Below, piece after piece: positions 9,578 through 18,745 of a stretch of 64,000 nt of DNA. Numbering within the stretch: position 1 is the stretch's first letter; each line of letters starts with the position of its first letter. The position numbers and the translations under genes were made by a program. The notes under the pieces were generated by a model. That model had not been told where the DNA came from and made no database searches. It worked only from the letters and a program-made list of their open reading frames with translations. Origin of the DNA: CAZNPL01 sp964574815 (lineage in GTDB: Bacteria; Planctomycetota; Phycisphaerae; UBA1845). Where the stretch lies: positions 49,175-113,174 of the forward strand of contig CAZNPL010000020.1 in assembly GCA_964574815.1 (NCBI GenBank), given 5' to 3'.

Positions 9578-12290
9578 ACTGACGCCTCAACAACAGCAAC
9601 AGGTGGAGGACCTGTTTGAACGGCTCCTCGCGCTGGAACGCCATGAACGCCGGAGGATCCTGGAATCGTCCGCAGTGGAAGCGGCCGTCCGCGCCGAGGT
9701 CGAGTCGCTGCTGGGCTATCACGCCACCGCCAGCGCCCGCTTTGACACGCCGATCGTATCGCCACAAGCCCTGCTCGAGGCCGTCGACCGCCTCACGGCG
9801 GCGCCGCCCGGCGAACCCGCAGACGATCCGGAAATCGTCGGGCCATATCACATCACCCGCAAACTCGGCGAAGGCGGCATGGGAACCGTCTACCTCGCCG
9901 AACAGCGCGAGCCGCTGCGCCGCCGGGTCGCCGTCAAACTGATCAAGCTCGGCATGGACACCCGCGCCGTCATCCGCCGCTTCGACGCCGAGCGACAGGC
10001 ACTCGCGCTCCTGAACCACCCCAACATCGCACGCGCAATCGACGCCGGCGCCACCAGCGACGGCCGGCCCTACTTCGTCATGGAATACGTCGACGGCGAG
10101 CCGATCACCGCCTACTGCGACCGCCACCGACTCGACCTCACCACCCGCTTGAAGCTGTTCGTCGAGGTATGCCGCGCCATTCAACACGCCCACCAGAAAG
10201 GCATCATCCACCGCGACATCAAACCCTCCAACGTCATCGTTTCCCACGAGAACGCCAACCCCGTTCCAAAAGTAATCGACTTCGGTGTGGCCAAGGCAAT
10301 CCACCAGCGCCTCACCGAAGAGACGCTCCACACCGTTCACGGCATCCTGATCGGCACGCCCGAATACATGAGCCCCGAGCAAAGCGACGCAAACGCATCT
10401 GACGTCGACACCCGAGCCGACATCTACTCGCTCGGCGTCATGCTCTACGAACTCCTCGTCGGCGCCGTCCCGATCGCCGGCGATTCCTTTCGCCAGGCGA
10501 CCGGCGAAGAGCTGCACCGCATGGTGCGCGAACACGTCCCGGAGAAACCCACAACGCGCCTGAGTCGCCTCGGCGCCCGCGCGGAGGAATCCGCCCGCAA
10601 CCGAAACACCGACGCCCGCACCCTGCGGCGTAGCCTGCGCGGCGATCTCGACTGGATCGTAATGAAGTGCCTCGAAAAGGACCGCGATCGGCGCTACGCC
10701 GCGGCCGCCGAACTCGCAGACGACATCGAAAGACATCTGCGCCGCGAACCCGTCTCCGCCGGTCCGCCGAGCACGACGTATCGCGTCGCCCGCTTCGTCC
10801 GCCGACACCGCATCACGGTCGTCGGCAGCGCCGTCGTCCTCGCCGTACTCTTTGCCGGAGTCGTTTCCACCGCCGTCTTCGCCGTTCGAGAATCCCGGCA
10901 GAGAGCCACGGCCCAGGCGATCGCGGACTTCCTGAACCAGGAGCTGCTCGCACAAGCCGACCCCCATGAACAACCCGATCGTGACATCACCCTGCGCGAA
11001 GTCCTCGAACGCGCTTCCGATAAAGTGGAGAGACGGTTCGAAAACCGACCGCTCGTGAAAGCTGCGCTCCACGTCACGCTCGGCGATGCGTTCCACGGAC
11101 TCGGCGAGTACCAATCAGCCGCCGCGCATTACCAATCGGCCTTCGAACTGCGAGCAGCGGCCCTCGGCGCCAATCACCAAGACAGCCTGACCTGCCGCTA
11201 CAAGCTCGCCTCCATCCTCTACGAACAGGGACGCTTTGACACCCTCGCACACGAGCTCCAAACGCTGCAAACCGACGTCATCACTGAACTCGGCAACAAC
11301 CATCCCCTGGCCACGAAGGTCCGCATCGCACTGGGCGATGCCTACGACGCTCTGGGGCACTACGACCAAGCCGAGCAGGTCTGGTCGGACGCACTAACAG
11401 TGCAGCGCCGGCGATCCCCGCCGGACAACCCCGACCTGCTGACAACCGCGAGCAACCTCGGCCTTCTCTACCAGGAACAGAAGCGTTGGGCCGAATCCGA
11501 GCCCCTCCTGCGGGAGGCCTATGAAACGCGCCGTCGCGCGCACGGCGAGGATCACCCCGACACGCTCCTTTCCCAGGCGAGCCTGGGCTGGCTCTACGTA
11601 CAGATGGCGCGTTTCGAAGACGCGGAACAACTGCTCACCAACTGCGTCGATCGCGCCAACATCGTCCTCGGCACCGACCACCCGCGTACCCTCAGCTACA
11701 AATGGCTGCTCGCCGGCCTCTACGAAACAACCGATCGGATGGACGAAGCGCTGGAACTTCAAGTGGATCTCATGGAACAGCGCCGGCAAGCATTGGGCCC
11801 CGAACATCCCGACACCATCCGCGCCATGAATTCGCTCGCCCAGCTCTACGTCACTATGGACCGCCTCAAAGAGGCCCAGCCGCTCTGGCGCGAGGTCTGC
11901 CACCTCACGTCGAAGATCCATGGAGAAGCCCACCCCTACACAATCTCTGCCTATCATGGCCTCTCCCGCGTACGACGCATGCAGGGGCATCCGGAAGAGG
12001 CGCTGTCCTTAAGTACAAAGGTCGTCTCACTTGCCCGGCGTCACTTACCCGACGGACACTGGTACCTGGGTTCCTACCTCACCAACCATGGCAAATGCCT
12101 CGCCGCAGCAAACCGCCACTACGAAGCCGCAGTGGCACTCGAAGAGGCCTGCAAGATCTACCGCGCGGTGTTCGGCGACGACCACGATCGGACCCAAAAA
12201 GTCATTCGCGTGCTTGCCAAACACTACCTCGCCTGTGAGCAAACCGCAGAAGCCGAAAGATGTGAGTCACTACGCCGCCCCGCCCCCTGA
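9570..12290 (+). CDS. Membrane-bound Ser/Thr protein kinase with TPR sensor region
   Basis: The 906-residue product starts at GTG 9570, inside the end of the sigma factor gene. A short helical N-terminal segment (1-90) leads to a Hanks-type kinase domain at about 93-390: glycine loop KLGEGGMGTVYLA (98-110), Lys123 in VAVKLIKLG, HRDIKPSN at 214-221, DFG at 237-239 and GTPEYMSPE. All catalytic residues are present, so it should be active. One transmembrane helix (VVGSAVVLAVLFAGVVST) lies near 415-440. The rest is a TPR array with repeated A..ALGxxHPDT-type units, common in planctomycete kinases. The topology puts the kinase in the cytoplasm and the TPR part across the membrane. Partner and signal are unknown; the overlapping sigma factor is the obvious candidate output. 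Confidence 0.93.
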   Translation: MSELTPQQQQQVEDLFERLLALERHERRRILESSAVEAAVRAEVESLLGYHATASARFDTPIVSPQALLEAVDRLTAAPPGEPADDPEIVGPYHITRKLGEGGMGTVYLAEQREPLRRRVAVKLIKLGMDTRAVIRRFDAERQALALLNHPNIARAIDAGATSDGRPYFVMEYVDGEPITAYCDRHRLDLTTRLKLFVEVCRAIQHAHQKGIIHRDIKPSNVIVSHENANPVPKVIDFGVAKAIHQRLTEETLHTVHGILIGTPEYMSPEQSDANASDVDTRADIYSLGVMLYELLVGAVPIAGDSFRQATGEELHRMVREHVPEKPTTRLSRLGARAEESARNRNTDARTLRRSLRGDLDWIVMKCLEKDRDRRYAAAAELADDIERHLRREPVSAGPPSTTYRVARFVRRHRITVVGSAVVLAVLFAGVVSTAVFAVRESRQRATAQAIADFLNQELLAQADPHEQPDRDITLREVLERASDKVERRFENRPLVKAALHVTLGDAFHGLGEYQSAAAHYQSAFELRAAALGANHQDSLTCRYKLASILYEQGRFDTLAHELQTLQTDVITELGNNHPLATKVRIALGDAYDALGHYDQAEQVWSDALTVQRRRSPPDNPDLLTTASNLGLLYQEQKRWAESEPLLREAYETRRRAHGEDHPDTLLSQASLGWLYVQMARFEDAEQLLTNCVDRANIVLGTDHPRTLSYKWLLAGLYETTDRMDEALELQVDLMEQRRQALGPEHPDTIRAMNSLAQLYVTMDRLKEAQPLWREVCHLTSKIHGEAHPYTISAYHGLSRVRRMQGHPEEALSLSTKVVSLARRHLPDGHWYLGSYLTNHGKCLAAANRHYEAAVALEEACKIYRAVFGDDHDRTQKVIRVLAKHYLACEQTAEAERCESLRRPAP

Positions 12291-12339
12291 ACCAGCGGGC
12301 TTCCTCCCGTCACATGCCGCCACAATATGCAATCCCCAC

Positions 12340-14052
12340 TCAGTCATTGGACATCTGCCCTGCAAGCCCGAACGCCGAAGCGACCGCCAACACCGCGAAG
12401 ATAATATCGATCGCCCCGAAGTAGTGCCTGACAAAGAGCTTGATTGTGTCGTCACCAACCTCCTCGGTGCGCTCGCTCTGCACGCCGGTTCCGACCTCAA
12501 AACCTGCGCCCCCCGGCTGAGAGATCTTCAATGCACGAGCAAGCTGTCGATCCGGCGACAGAGAATCAACCCGGTACACATTCGCCGAATACTCCTTGTC
12601 CCACGCTGCCTGCCACTCGCTCTCCTGAAACGGCGCATCCGGATCTCGCGGCTGCCAATCGGCCAGCGCCTCCTCCGTCAGCGTATAAACCAGATAGTTC
12701 CGCACGTACTGCGGATCATCCCACTTGCCGCCTGCTTCCCACGCGTCGAGTGCCGCCTTCGCCTCGTCCAGCTCCTCGTCGCCCATCTGCTCATACTTCT
12801 TCTCTTCCTCTTCCTCGATCGCCAGTCGCCGATCGTCGCCCGGCGGAAGCCCTTCATTCATCGCACGCAGTTCCGCATGGTGCCACGCAAGCTCAAACCG
12901 AATACTCTCCCGATCGCCCTGCGCGTGAATCGCCTTCGCTTGGGCCGCCCGCTCTTCCGGCGAAAGCGCATCAATCGCCGCCACAGCGTTCTCATGAAGC
13001 CCTTTCCACTGACTCGCCACAAACTCCTCGTGGAGATAGCCACTCTCGGCACGCCGCTCGGCCAGCGCCTCATCGATGTGGTTATAAATGAGAAAAGTGC
13101 GCACATACGCCGCGTCTTCCCATTTCGCCCCCGCATCCCACGCGTCGATCTCCGCAACAACCGTGTCCAATTCCTCGGGCGACAGCTTCAACGCATGCCG
13201 CCATTCCTCCCACTCCAACTCTTTCCATCTCCGATCACCGTACCACAACCCCTCCTCCCGCGCCTTCCGGTGCGCGCGATGGTACGCCACACGCATCGCC
13301 TTCCCGACTCTTTCCGCACCCGCCACGACGGCCTCCGAGTCCTCAACCCCCTCGTCGCTCAACGAGGCTACTGTCGCTGGCGTGTCCCGCAACTCTTCGT
13401 GGTTTACTTGCGTGAAGACCATCACCTTCGCCGCGACAATCCCACCCAGCGCAATCGCCGCCGCCAATACCCCGTAGCTCGGCTCGCGCTTCTTGCAGCC
13501 CAACACCATCCCGCCACCCGCCAGAAGCCCAAGCGCCCACGCAATCCACCCGATCTCATACTGGGTGCTCAACGCAACAACGCACCAGATCACCGCCCCG
13601 ACCAGCGCACCGGCCATACTCAACGCGCAACCCACTGCGACGGACCCACGGCCGCCCGAACCCGGCAACCGCACCTTCCGGACCGCCCCCTTCTCCTTGG
13701 CCTTCCTCACAACGCGCCCGCTCTGGCGATTGAATCCGCACGAAACGCACAAGACTGCACCGTTCGCCATCGCCGCGCCGCACTTCGGACAAGCCTCGCC
13801 CGCCGGAGTGGCTGGCGCAGCCGGTGCCGGCGCCGATGACTGCAAGTCAGCCAAATCGTCCAGCAGCGAGCCACCCGCGTCATCATCGGCCGCCAGCGTC
13901 GAGGTCGTATCCGGGACCGGAAGTTCCGGAATGCGGAACACCTTCTCGCACTTCGGGCACTTTGCCTTACGGCCGGCGGCACTGACGGGAAGCTTCAGCT
14001 TCGTACCACAGGGGCATCGAACCTTCATGAATTCGCCGCTTGATTGTGACAT
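12340..14052 (-). CDS. Zinc-ribbon membrane protein with tandem 120-residue duplication
   Basis: The 570-residue protein has two zinc ribbons: CPCG with CPKC (residues 13-35) and CPKC with CVSC (88-105). Three predicted membrane helices follow (about 135-160, 165-187 and 194-214), then a long soluble helical region and a last helix at about 546-566. The soluble region contains two related units, about 254-375 and 385-510. They share EELDxxxAxxDAWxAGxKWxDxxYVRxxL, then an EALA segment, then a DxLSPxxxxAxAxK end. I do not recognise a family beyond the ribbons, which often mediate nucleic acid or protein contacts. The ATG at 14052 has GGAGAG six bases upstream; an internal Met at residue 9 is an alternative. 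It is convergent with the kinase gene (49-base gap). Function is unknown. Confidence 0.75.
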   Translation of the reverse strand: MSQSSGEFMKVRCPCGTKLKLPVSAAGRKAKCPKCEKVFRIPELPVPDTTSTLAADDDAGGSLLDDLADLQSSAPAPAAPATPAGEACPKCGAAMANGAVLCVSCGFNRQSGRVVRKAKEKGAVRKVRLPGSGGRGSVAVGCALSMAGALVGAVIWCVVALSTQYEIGWIAWALGLLAGGGMVLGCKKREPSYGVLAAAIALGGIVAAKVMVFTQVNHEELRDTPATVASLSDEGVEDSEAVVAGAERVGKAMRVAYHRAHRKAREEGLWYGDRRWKELEWEEWRHALKLSPEELDTVVAEIDAWDAGAKWEDAAYVRTFLIYNHIDEALAERRAESGYLHEEFVASQWKGLHENAVAAIDALSPEERAAQAKAIHAQGDRESIRFELAWHHAELRAMNEGLPPGDDRRLAIEEEEEKKYEQMGDEELDEAKAALDAWEAGGKWDDPQYVRNYLVYTLTEEALADWQPRDPDAPFQESEWQAAWDKEYSANVYRVDSLSPDRQLARALKISQPGGAGFEVGTGVQSERTEEVGDDTIKLFVRHYFGAIDIIFAVLAVASAFGLAGQMSND

Positions 14053-14384
14053 GGCGACTCTCCGATGGCTGGCGTTTCGCGCAGCAGATGATCAACGCAG
14101 ATCAGAATCCCCCGTCCCGGCCATAGACAGCATACCACGGACGCCGCCACCGGGGCAACTGCACATTTTTCTTGTTCAGCGCCCCACGATCCTGAACTGC
14201 AAGGCGCATCACAGTCCAAGCGGACGTCACTGGCGTTGCGTGCCACGTACAGCTTGCCTGCCAGTGCCGGTACACCCAAGCGTACGAAAAAACAATAACC
14301 GCCGCCGTGCCCGCCCCCAAAACCTCATCGTGCCCCGTTGGAAGCTGGAAAGCCCACCCGAAGCGCGGTATCCTTCTCTCCACC
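14053..14384. other. Divergent intergenic region, no gene supported
   Basis: This 332-base stretch separates the divergent zinc-ribbon and exosortase genes and should hold both promoters. A short minus-strand frame (14025-14279) overlaps the zinc-ribbon start by 28 bases but has no recognisable domain or ribosome site. I see no clear terminator, repeat or operator. Confidence 0.5.
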
Positions 14385-14987
14385 ATGTCGCACCGAAAAC
14401 GCAGCCGCACAGAGTCGCCAGACGATCGCGAGTCGGCCCGCCAAGCGTCGCCCAACCGCGCGGTCTTCTGGTTCGTCGCCGTCTTCGTCGTCCTGGTCAT
14501 CATCGGAAGCGCTGCGGAACTCTACGCCATACGCAACGAAATAGGCATAAGCCTCCAGCGAGCAATTGCGGCCACCGTCGCCTGGACCCTCCGGATCCTA
14601 TCCGTGCCCGCTCAAGTGCACGGCACCTCGATCACCATCGTCAACGGCTCTGTCGACGTGGCCACCGAATGCATCGGCATCCGCGCAACCGCCATCTTCT
14701 GGGCCGGTGTCATCGGCTTCCCATGCTCCTGGCGAGGACGAATCGTTGGAATCGTCGCAGGCCTCTTCGGAGTCCAATTGCTCAACATGGCCCGCATCGC
14801 CGTACTGGGCCTGGTCAATGGATATCAGCCGGAATGGTTCGAGACCCTGCACTCCGTCCTGATGCAGGGATTTCTCGTTGTATTCGTCGCGCCGCTTTGG
14901 ATCCTCTGGATGGTATGGGTCATCAGGCGTGATCCCGCCTGGAAAGCCCCGACGCCAACTACGGCGGTGCCGACAGCGAGCACATGA
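14385..14987 (+). CDS. Exosortase/archaeosortase family protein
   Basis: Exosortases are membrane cysteine transpeptidase-like enzymes that recognise C-terminal sorting tags (such as PEP-CTERM) on exported proteins and cleave or transfer them to the envelope. The 200-residue product has about five hydrophobic segments and the three conserved residues of the family in order: Cys96 in ATECIGIRA, Arg137 in LLNMARIAVLG and His156 in FETLHSVLMQG. I use the Met at 14385 because it directly precedes the charged N-terminus and first membrane helix; an upstream Met at 14307 would add 26 residues lacking coding character. It overlaps the next gene by ATGA, so the pair is translationally coupled. None of the exported proteins in this window shows an obvious sorting tag, so its substrates lie elsewhere or use an unrecognised tag. 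Confidence 0.88.
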   Translation: MSHRKRSRTESPDDRESARQASPNRAVFWFVAVFVVLVIIGSAAELYAIRNEIGISLQRAIAATVAWTLRILSVPAQVHGTSITIVNGSVDVATECIGIRATAIFWAGVIGFPCSWRGRIVGIVAGLFGVQLLNMARIAVLGLVNGYQPEWFETLHSVLMQGFLVVFVAPLWILWMVWVIRRDPAWKAPTPTTAVPTAST

Positions 14988-15787
14988 TGCGCCGTTTCAT
15001 CCTCGATGCGATTCTCCTCAGCATCGCGGCCACCATCCTCTGGTGGCTCACCGACGACCTCACCGCAAAAACCACAATCGCCGGAGGACGCCTCCTCCAC
15101 CGCCTCATCGGATACCCCGCCCCCGGAATGGCCGAGGGTGTTCACCTCTACTGGCTCTCGCCGCTCTTTCCCCCCTTGGTCGGTCTGCTCCTCGCCTCAC
15201 GCTGGGTCCCCTGGCCACGCCGCCTCATCGGCCTCGCCATCACCCTGCTCGCCTTTTGGTACATGGTCTCCTTCCAGGCCGCCGTCACCTTCTCCCCATA
15301 CCTCACCAACTCGGCGATCCGCGCCTACCTGATGAAATCACTCATCTCCCTCAATCAGGTCGCCGTCCCCATCCTCCTATGGCTGATCGTCGCAGGCGTC
15401 CCCCGCCGCGCATATTTCGCCCGAGAAAAGCAACGTGGCACCACCACGTCGGAGCAAGCCCGCACGACACCCGCCAAACAGGCGCGTACGGCGCCGGCCA
15501 AAGTCGCCGCCGGACTGCAGCCAGCCGGCGTCCACCCGCTAGTGGTGCTGGCGCTATCCGGCGCCCTTTGCCTTGTCGCAACACTGCCGGTCATCCTTGC
15601 CATCGAGCAGACCACACCCGAACTCAACGCCGCCCGAAAGCGAGTCGCCAACGCCATCATCGCAGAGGACTACGCCCGCGCAACTGAGGCCATCCGACAA
15701 CTACACGCCCTCCAGGGCCCCAGCAGCAACCTCCGCAACCTCAACGCCGAACTCCAACGCCTCGCCACCGAACGCACTCCCCCATGA
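14984..15787 (+). CDS. Membrane protein coupled to the exosortase
   Basis: The 267-residue product begins at the ATG overlapping the exosortase stop. It has a first helix at about 5-24, two or three helices between 55 and 110, another near 120-140, then a Thr/Ala/Lys-rich linker (about 145-180) and a final helix near 185-207 followed by a helical tail (ARKRVANAIIAEDYARAT). I do not recognise a family. Exosortases are often encoded next to a dedicated membrane partner whose role is poorly known, and the 4-base overlap argues for that here. No catalytic motif is visible. The next plus-strand gene starts 293 bases later after two hairpins, so this is probably the end of the operon. Confidence 0.7.
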   Translation: MMRRFILDAILLSIAATILWWLTDDLTAKTTIAGGRLLHRLIGYPAPGMAEGVHLYWLSPLFPPLVGLLLASRWVPWPRRLIGLAITLLAFWYMVSFQAAVTFSPYLTNSAIRAYLMKSLISLNQVAVPILLWLIVAGVPRRAYFAREKQRGTTTSEQARTTPAKQARTAPAKVAAGLQPAGVHPLVVLALSGALCLVATLPVILAIEQTTPELNAARKRVANAIIAEDYARATEAIRQLHALQGPSSNLRNLNAELQRLATERTPP

Positions 15788-15818
15788 CCATCCGCAGGTA
15801 TCTGGCTTCAACGAGTGC

Positions 15819-15841
15819 CACTGGCGGCTTGTTCGCCAGTG
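15819..15841 (+). repeat. Hairpin repeat after the exosortase operon
   Basis: A perfect 8-bp stem, CACTGGCG (15819-15826) with CGCCAGTG (15834-15841), has a 7-base loop and lies 31 bases after the stop. It lacks a T-run. I believe the motif, a 'GTGCCACTGGCGG' type hairpin, is a dispersed intergenic element in planctomycetes; it may help end transcription. A second hairpin, GGGCAAGC (15907-15914) with GCTTGCCC (15936-15943), follows. The rest of 15788-16080 shows nothing else. Confidence 0.55.
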
Positions 15842-16080
15842 CGGATGACCCAACCGCGCGATGCCAACGGCAGGTTGCGTGCGTACGCATTTCGCGAGGG
15901 TGCCATGGGCAAGCCGAGACGCCAGCGGCGGCGGAGCTTGCCCGTGCATGACCGCACGCGCGTCATGCCCACGCTCGCGGGGGCATGCTGCCGGCAAGCA
16001 AGCGGCTCCCACTGGTCCGCCTCCGGGGACTCCGCCGCCGTGCGCTGACGCCCACCCCGCCGCCTGCTACCATACTTCCG

Positions 16081-17103
16081 ATGTCCGCAATCTCCGTCCG
16101 AAACCTCCGAAAGATCTACAAGGTCCACGCCAAGCCCGAAGGCCTCCTGGCCTCCGTCAAGGCACTGGTCCGCCGCCGTCACAAAATGGTCCGAGCCGTA
16201 GACGGCATCAGCTTCGACATCGCCGCCGGAGAAATGGTCGGCTTCCTGGGCCCCAACGGAGCCGGCAAAACCACGACCCTCAAAATCCTCAGCGGCCTGA
16301 TCTACCCCACCGAAGGCGACGTCCGCGTCCTCGGCTTCGTACCCCAGAAACGCGAAAACGCCTACCGCAGACAATTCGCCCTCCTCATGGGCCAGAAAAA
16401 CCAGCTATGGTGGGATCTCCCAGCCTGCGAGTCCTTCCGCCTCCACAAAGAAATCTACGGCATCGAGCGCGATCGCTTCGAACGCGTCCAGGACGAACTC
16501 ACCGACCTCCTCGCCGTCAAAGACTTGGTCAACCAGCCCGTCCGCGAACTCAGCCTCGGCGAACGCATGAAAATGGAGCTCATCGCCGCCCTCCTCCACT
16601 CGCCCCGCGTCCTCTTCCTCGACGAACCGACCATCGGCCTCGACGTCGTCGCCCAGGCCGCCATCCGCCGCTGCCTCCGAGAATACAACCGCGAAAACCG
16701 CGTGACCGTGCTCCTCACCAGCCACTACATGCAGGACATCGAGGCCCTCTGCGACCGCGTCATGGTCATCAACCATGGCCGACTCGTCCACGACGGCCGC
16801 CTCGCCGAGATCGCCCGCCGCTTCGCCGGCTACAAGATTGTCACCCTTCGCTTCCACAACGGCGCCATGCCCGAAGACTTCGGCCCCGTCAGCGAAGTCC
16901 TGGAGCTCGACCCGCCCAAGGTGCGCCTCCGCATGCCCCGCGAGGCCGTCGCCCAGGAGGCCAGCCGCTGGCTCGCCCAGCACCAGATCGACGACTTCAG
17001 CGTCGAAGAGCCGCCCATCGAGGACGTCATCAGCGCCATGTTCCAGGCCGACTACACCGAAGACCGCCCCCCCGAACCCGGCGGAGCCACGACCGATGCG
17101 TAA
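16081..17103 (+). CDS. ABC transporter ATP-binding protein (COG4586-like)
   Basis: The 340-residue protein powers the membrane export system formed with the two downstream permeases. It has Walker A GPNGAGKTTTLK near residue 59, the signature LSLGERMKMELIAAL (with LSLGE in place of the usual LSGGQ, as in this subfamily), Walker B RVLFLDEPTIGLD and the switch His in LTSHYMQD. A C-terminal extension of about 100 residues (TLRFHNG... to FQADYTED) follows the nucleotide-binding domain. The start at 16081 gives the usual MSAISVRNLRKIYK opening; the frame extends upstream to 15985 without homology. The stop overlaps the permease start by 8 bases. The substrate is not known for this family and cannot be inferred here. 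Confidence 0.92.
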   Translation: MSAISVRNLRKIYKVHAKPEGLLASVKALVRRRHKMVRAVDGISFDIAAGEMVGFLGPNGAGKTTTLKILSGLIYPTEGDVRVLGFVPQKRENAYRRQFALLMGQKNQLWWDLPACESFRLHKEIYGIERDRFERVQDELTDLLAVKDLVNQPVRELSLGERMKMELIAALLHSPRVLFLDEPTIGLDVVAQAAIRRCLREYNRENRVTVLLTSHYMQDIEALCDRVMVINHGRLVHDGRLAEIARRFAGYKIVTLRFHNGAMPEDFGPVSEVLELDPPKVRLRMPREAVAQEASRWLAQHQIDDFSVEEPPIEDVISAMFQADYTEDRPPEPGGATTDA

Positions 17104-17899
17104 GTACCTCGTCGCCTTCCGCGTCGCCCTCTCCGAGCGCCTCGTCTACCGCGCCGATTTCTTCATCTCCACCTTCCTCCGATTCGTCCCCATCATCACC
17201 ACCATTATGCTCTGGGGCGCCATCTACGAAGGAGCCGACCGCGAAGAAGTAGGCGGCCTCCAGTACACCCAGATGGTCTCCTACTACCTCTTCGTCATGA
17301 TCGTCCGAACCTTCGGCTCCATGCCCCAGCTCGCCTCCACCATCGCCAACGACATTCGCGAAGGCGAACTCCGCAAATACCTCCTCCAGCCCGTCGACTA
17401 CCTCACCTACACCCTCACCCTCCGAGTCGCTCACAAGCTCGTCTACATGGTGATGGCCGCTGTACCTTACGCGATCGTCTTCTGGCTCTGCCGCCGATAC
17501 CTTCCCGGCCTCCCGACCGGCGAAATGCTCGGCTTGGCCATCATCTCCCTCGTCCTCACCTTCCTCCTCGGCTTCGCCATCAACGCCCTCATCGGCCTGC
17601 TCGGCTTCTGGTTCCTCGAGGTGGCCAGCTTCCTCCACGTCTTCATGACAATGCAGTACTTCCTAAGTGGCCACATGTTCCCGCTCAGCCTGCTCCCCGA
17701 CTGGGTCCAGCAAGCCGTCGTCAACCTCCCGTTCGCCTACGAAACGTATTACCCCACGCTGATCCTGTTGCAGCGCGTCGACGCCACCGAGGCCGCCCGT
17801 ATCATCGCCATCCAGACCGCCTGGGTCGCTACGATCGGATTCGCCGCATGGGTCGCATGGCGGCGAGGCCTCCGCCGCTACGCCGCATTCGGAGGCTGA
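17096..17899 (+). CDS. ABC-2 type permease (COG4587-like)
   Basis: The 267-residue membrane protein is the first of two permeases of the export system. It starts at the ATG at 17096, overlapping the ATPase gene by 8 bases; the frame continues upstream only as an antiparallel-free shadow of that gene. Six hydrophobic segments are visible, including FLRFVPIITTIMLWGAIY, VMAAVPYAIVFWL, LGLAIISLVLTFLLGF and FLHVFMTMQYFLSGHMFP. The sequence resembles the uncharacterised ABC-2 permeases in which one ATPase serves two non-identical membrane subunits. It is followed 5 bases later by the second permease gene. Substrate unknown. Confidence 0.9.
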   Translation: MRKYLVAFRVALSERLVYRADFFISTFLRFVPIITTIMLWGAIYEGADREEVGGLQYTQMVSYYLFVMIVRTFGSMPQLASTIANDIREGELRKYLLQPVDYLTYTLTLRVAHKLVYMVMAAVPYAIVFWLCRRYLPGLPTGEMLGLAIISLVLTFLLGFAINALIGLLGFWFLEVASFLHVFMTMQYFLSGHMFPLSLLPDWVQQAVVNLPFAYETYYPTLILLQRVDATEAARIIAIQTAWVATIGFAAWVAWRRGLRRYAAFGG

Positions 17900-17904
17900 C
17901 CCCC

Positions 17905-18705
17905 ATGGCCCGCTACGCTCGAATCCTCGCCCGCTTCTGCAAGAACAGCCTCCTCCGCGAGATGAGTTTCCGAGGCCACTTCATCGTCAACGTAGCCAGC
18001 GAGATCCTCTGGGTAGGCCTCCTCCTTATCTTCGTCGAGGTCATCTTCAGCAAGACCCCCCACGTGCGCGGCTGGACCGAGGCCCACTACCTCTTTCTCC
18101 TCGGTACCCACATGATCATCACCAGCATCTTCGAGACGTTCTTCTTCGGAAACTGCTGGCGCATCAGCCAGCTTGTTCGCACCGGCAACCTCGATTTCGT
18201 CCTGGTCCGCCCCGCCAGCACCCAGTTTCTGCTTAGTTTCGAGCGGATCGATTACTCCGCCCTGGCCAACGTCCCGGTCGGCATAGCCCTCTGCATCTAC
18301 GCAGCATGGGACGCCGCCGCGAATGTAACGACCGCCAAGACCATCCTCTTCATAATCCTGTTGCTGGCCGGAGTAACGATCCTCTATTCGTTGCTCTACA
18401 TCTTCGCCATCACCAGCGTCTGGCTGATCCGTCACACCGGCATCAATCACTTGTGGTTCTACGCGGTGAGCTTGGCCCGTTACCCCCACGACATTTACAA
18501 GCGGTTTGTAGGCGGCGTGATGTGGTTCGCCCTCGTCTTCGTCATCCCCATCCTGATGGTCACCAATCTCCCCGCCAGCGTCATGGTAAAAACTTTCCAC
18601 CCCCTGATGGTCCTCTACATAGTGGCCGCCAGTGTGTTCTTCCTCGCCCTCTCGATGCTCACGTCTCGTTTCGCCCTGCGCTGGTACCGCTCCGCCAGCA
18701 GCTAG
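17905..18705 (+). CDS. ABC-2 type permease (COG3694-like)
   Basis: This is the second permease, 266 residues, with six predicted membrane segments (for example FIVNVASEILWVGLLLIFV, ILFIILLLAGVTILYS and PLMVLYIVAASVFFLALSM). The start at 17905 is set by a GGAGG ribosome site at 17891-17895, inside the end of the preceding gene; the frame extends upstream without homology. A central segment (YAVSLARYPHDIYK) matches the conserved loop of this permease family. ATPase, first permease and this gene form a tight three-gene operon. After it, coding stops for about 1.6 kb. Confidence 0.9.
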   Translation: MARYARILARFCKNSLLREMSFRGHFIVNVASEILWVGLLLIFVEVIFSKTPHVRGWTEAHYLFLLGTHMIITSIFETFFFGNCWRISQLVRTGNLDFVLVRPASTQFLLSFERIDYSALANVPVGIALCIYAAWDAAANVTTAKTILFIILLLAGVTILYSLLYIFAITSVWLIRHTGINHLWFYAVSLARYPHDIYKRFVGGVMWFALVFVIPILMVTNLPASVMVKTFHPLMVLYIVAASVFFLALSMLTSRFALRWYRSASS

Positions 18706-18745
18706 AGCATGGAAACCCGTAGGGTGCGCCGTGGTGCACCAACCC

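Noticed and set aside
14025..14279. 84-residue minus-strand frame upstream of the zinc-ribbon gene
   Set aside because: It overlaps that gene's start, lacks a ribosome site and has no recognisable content.
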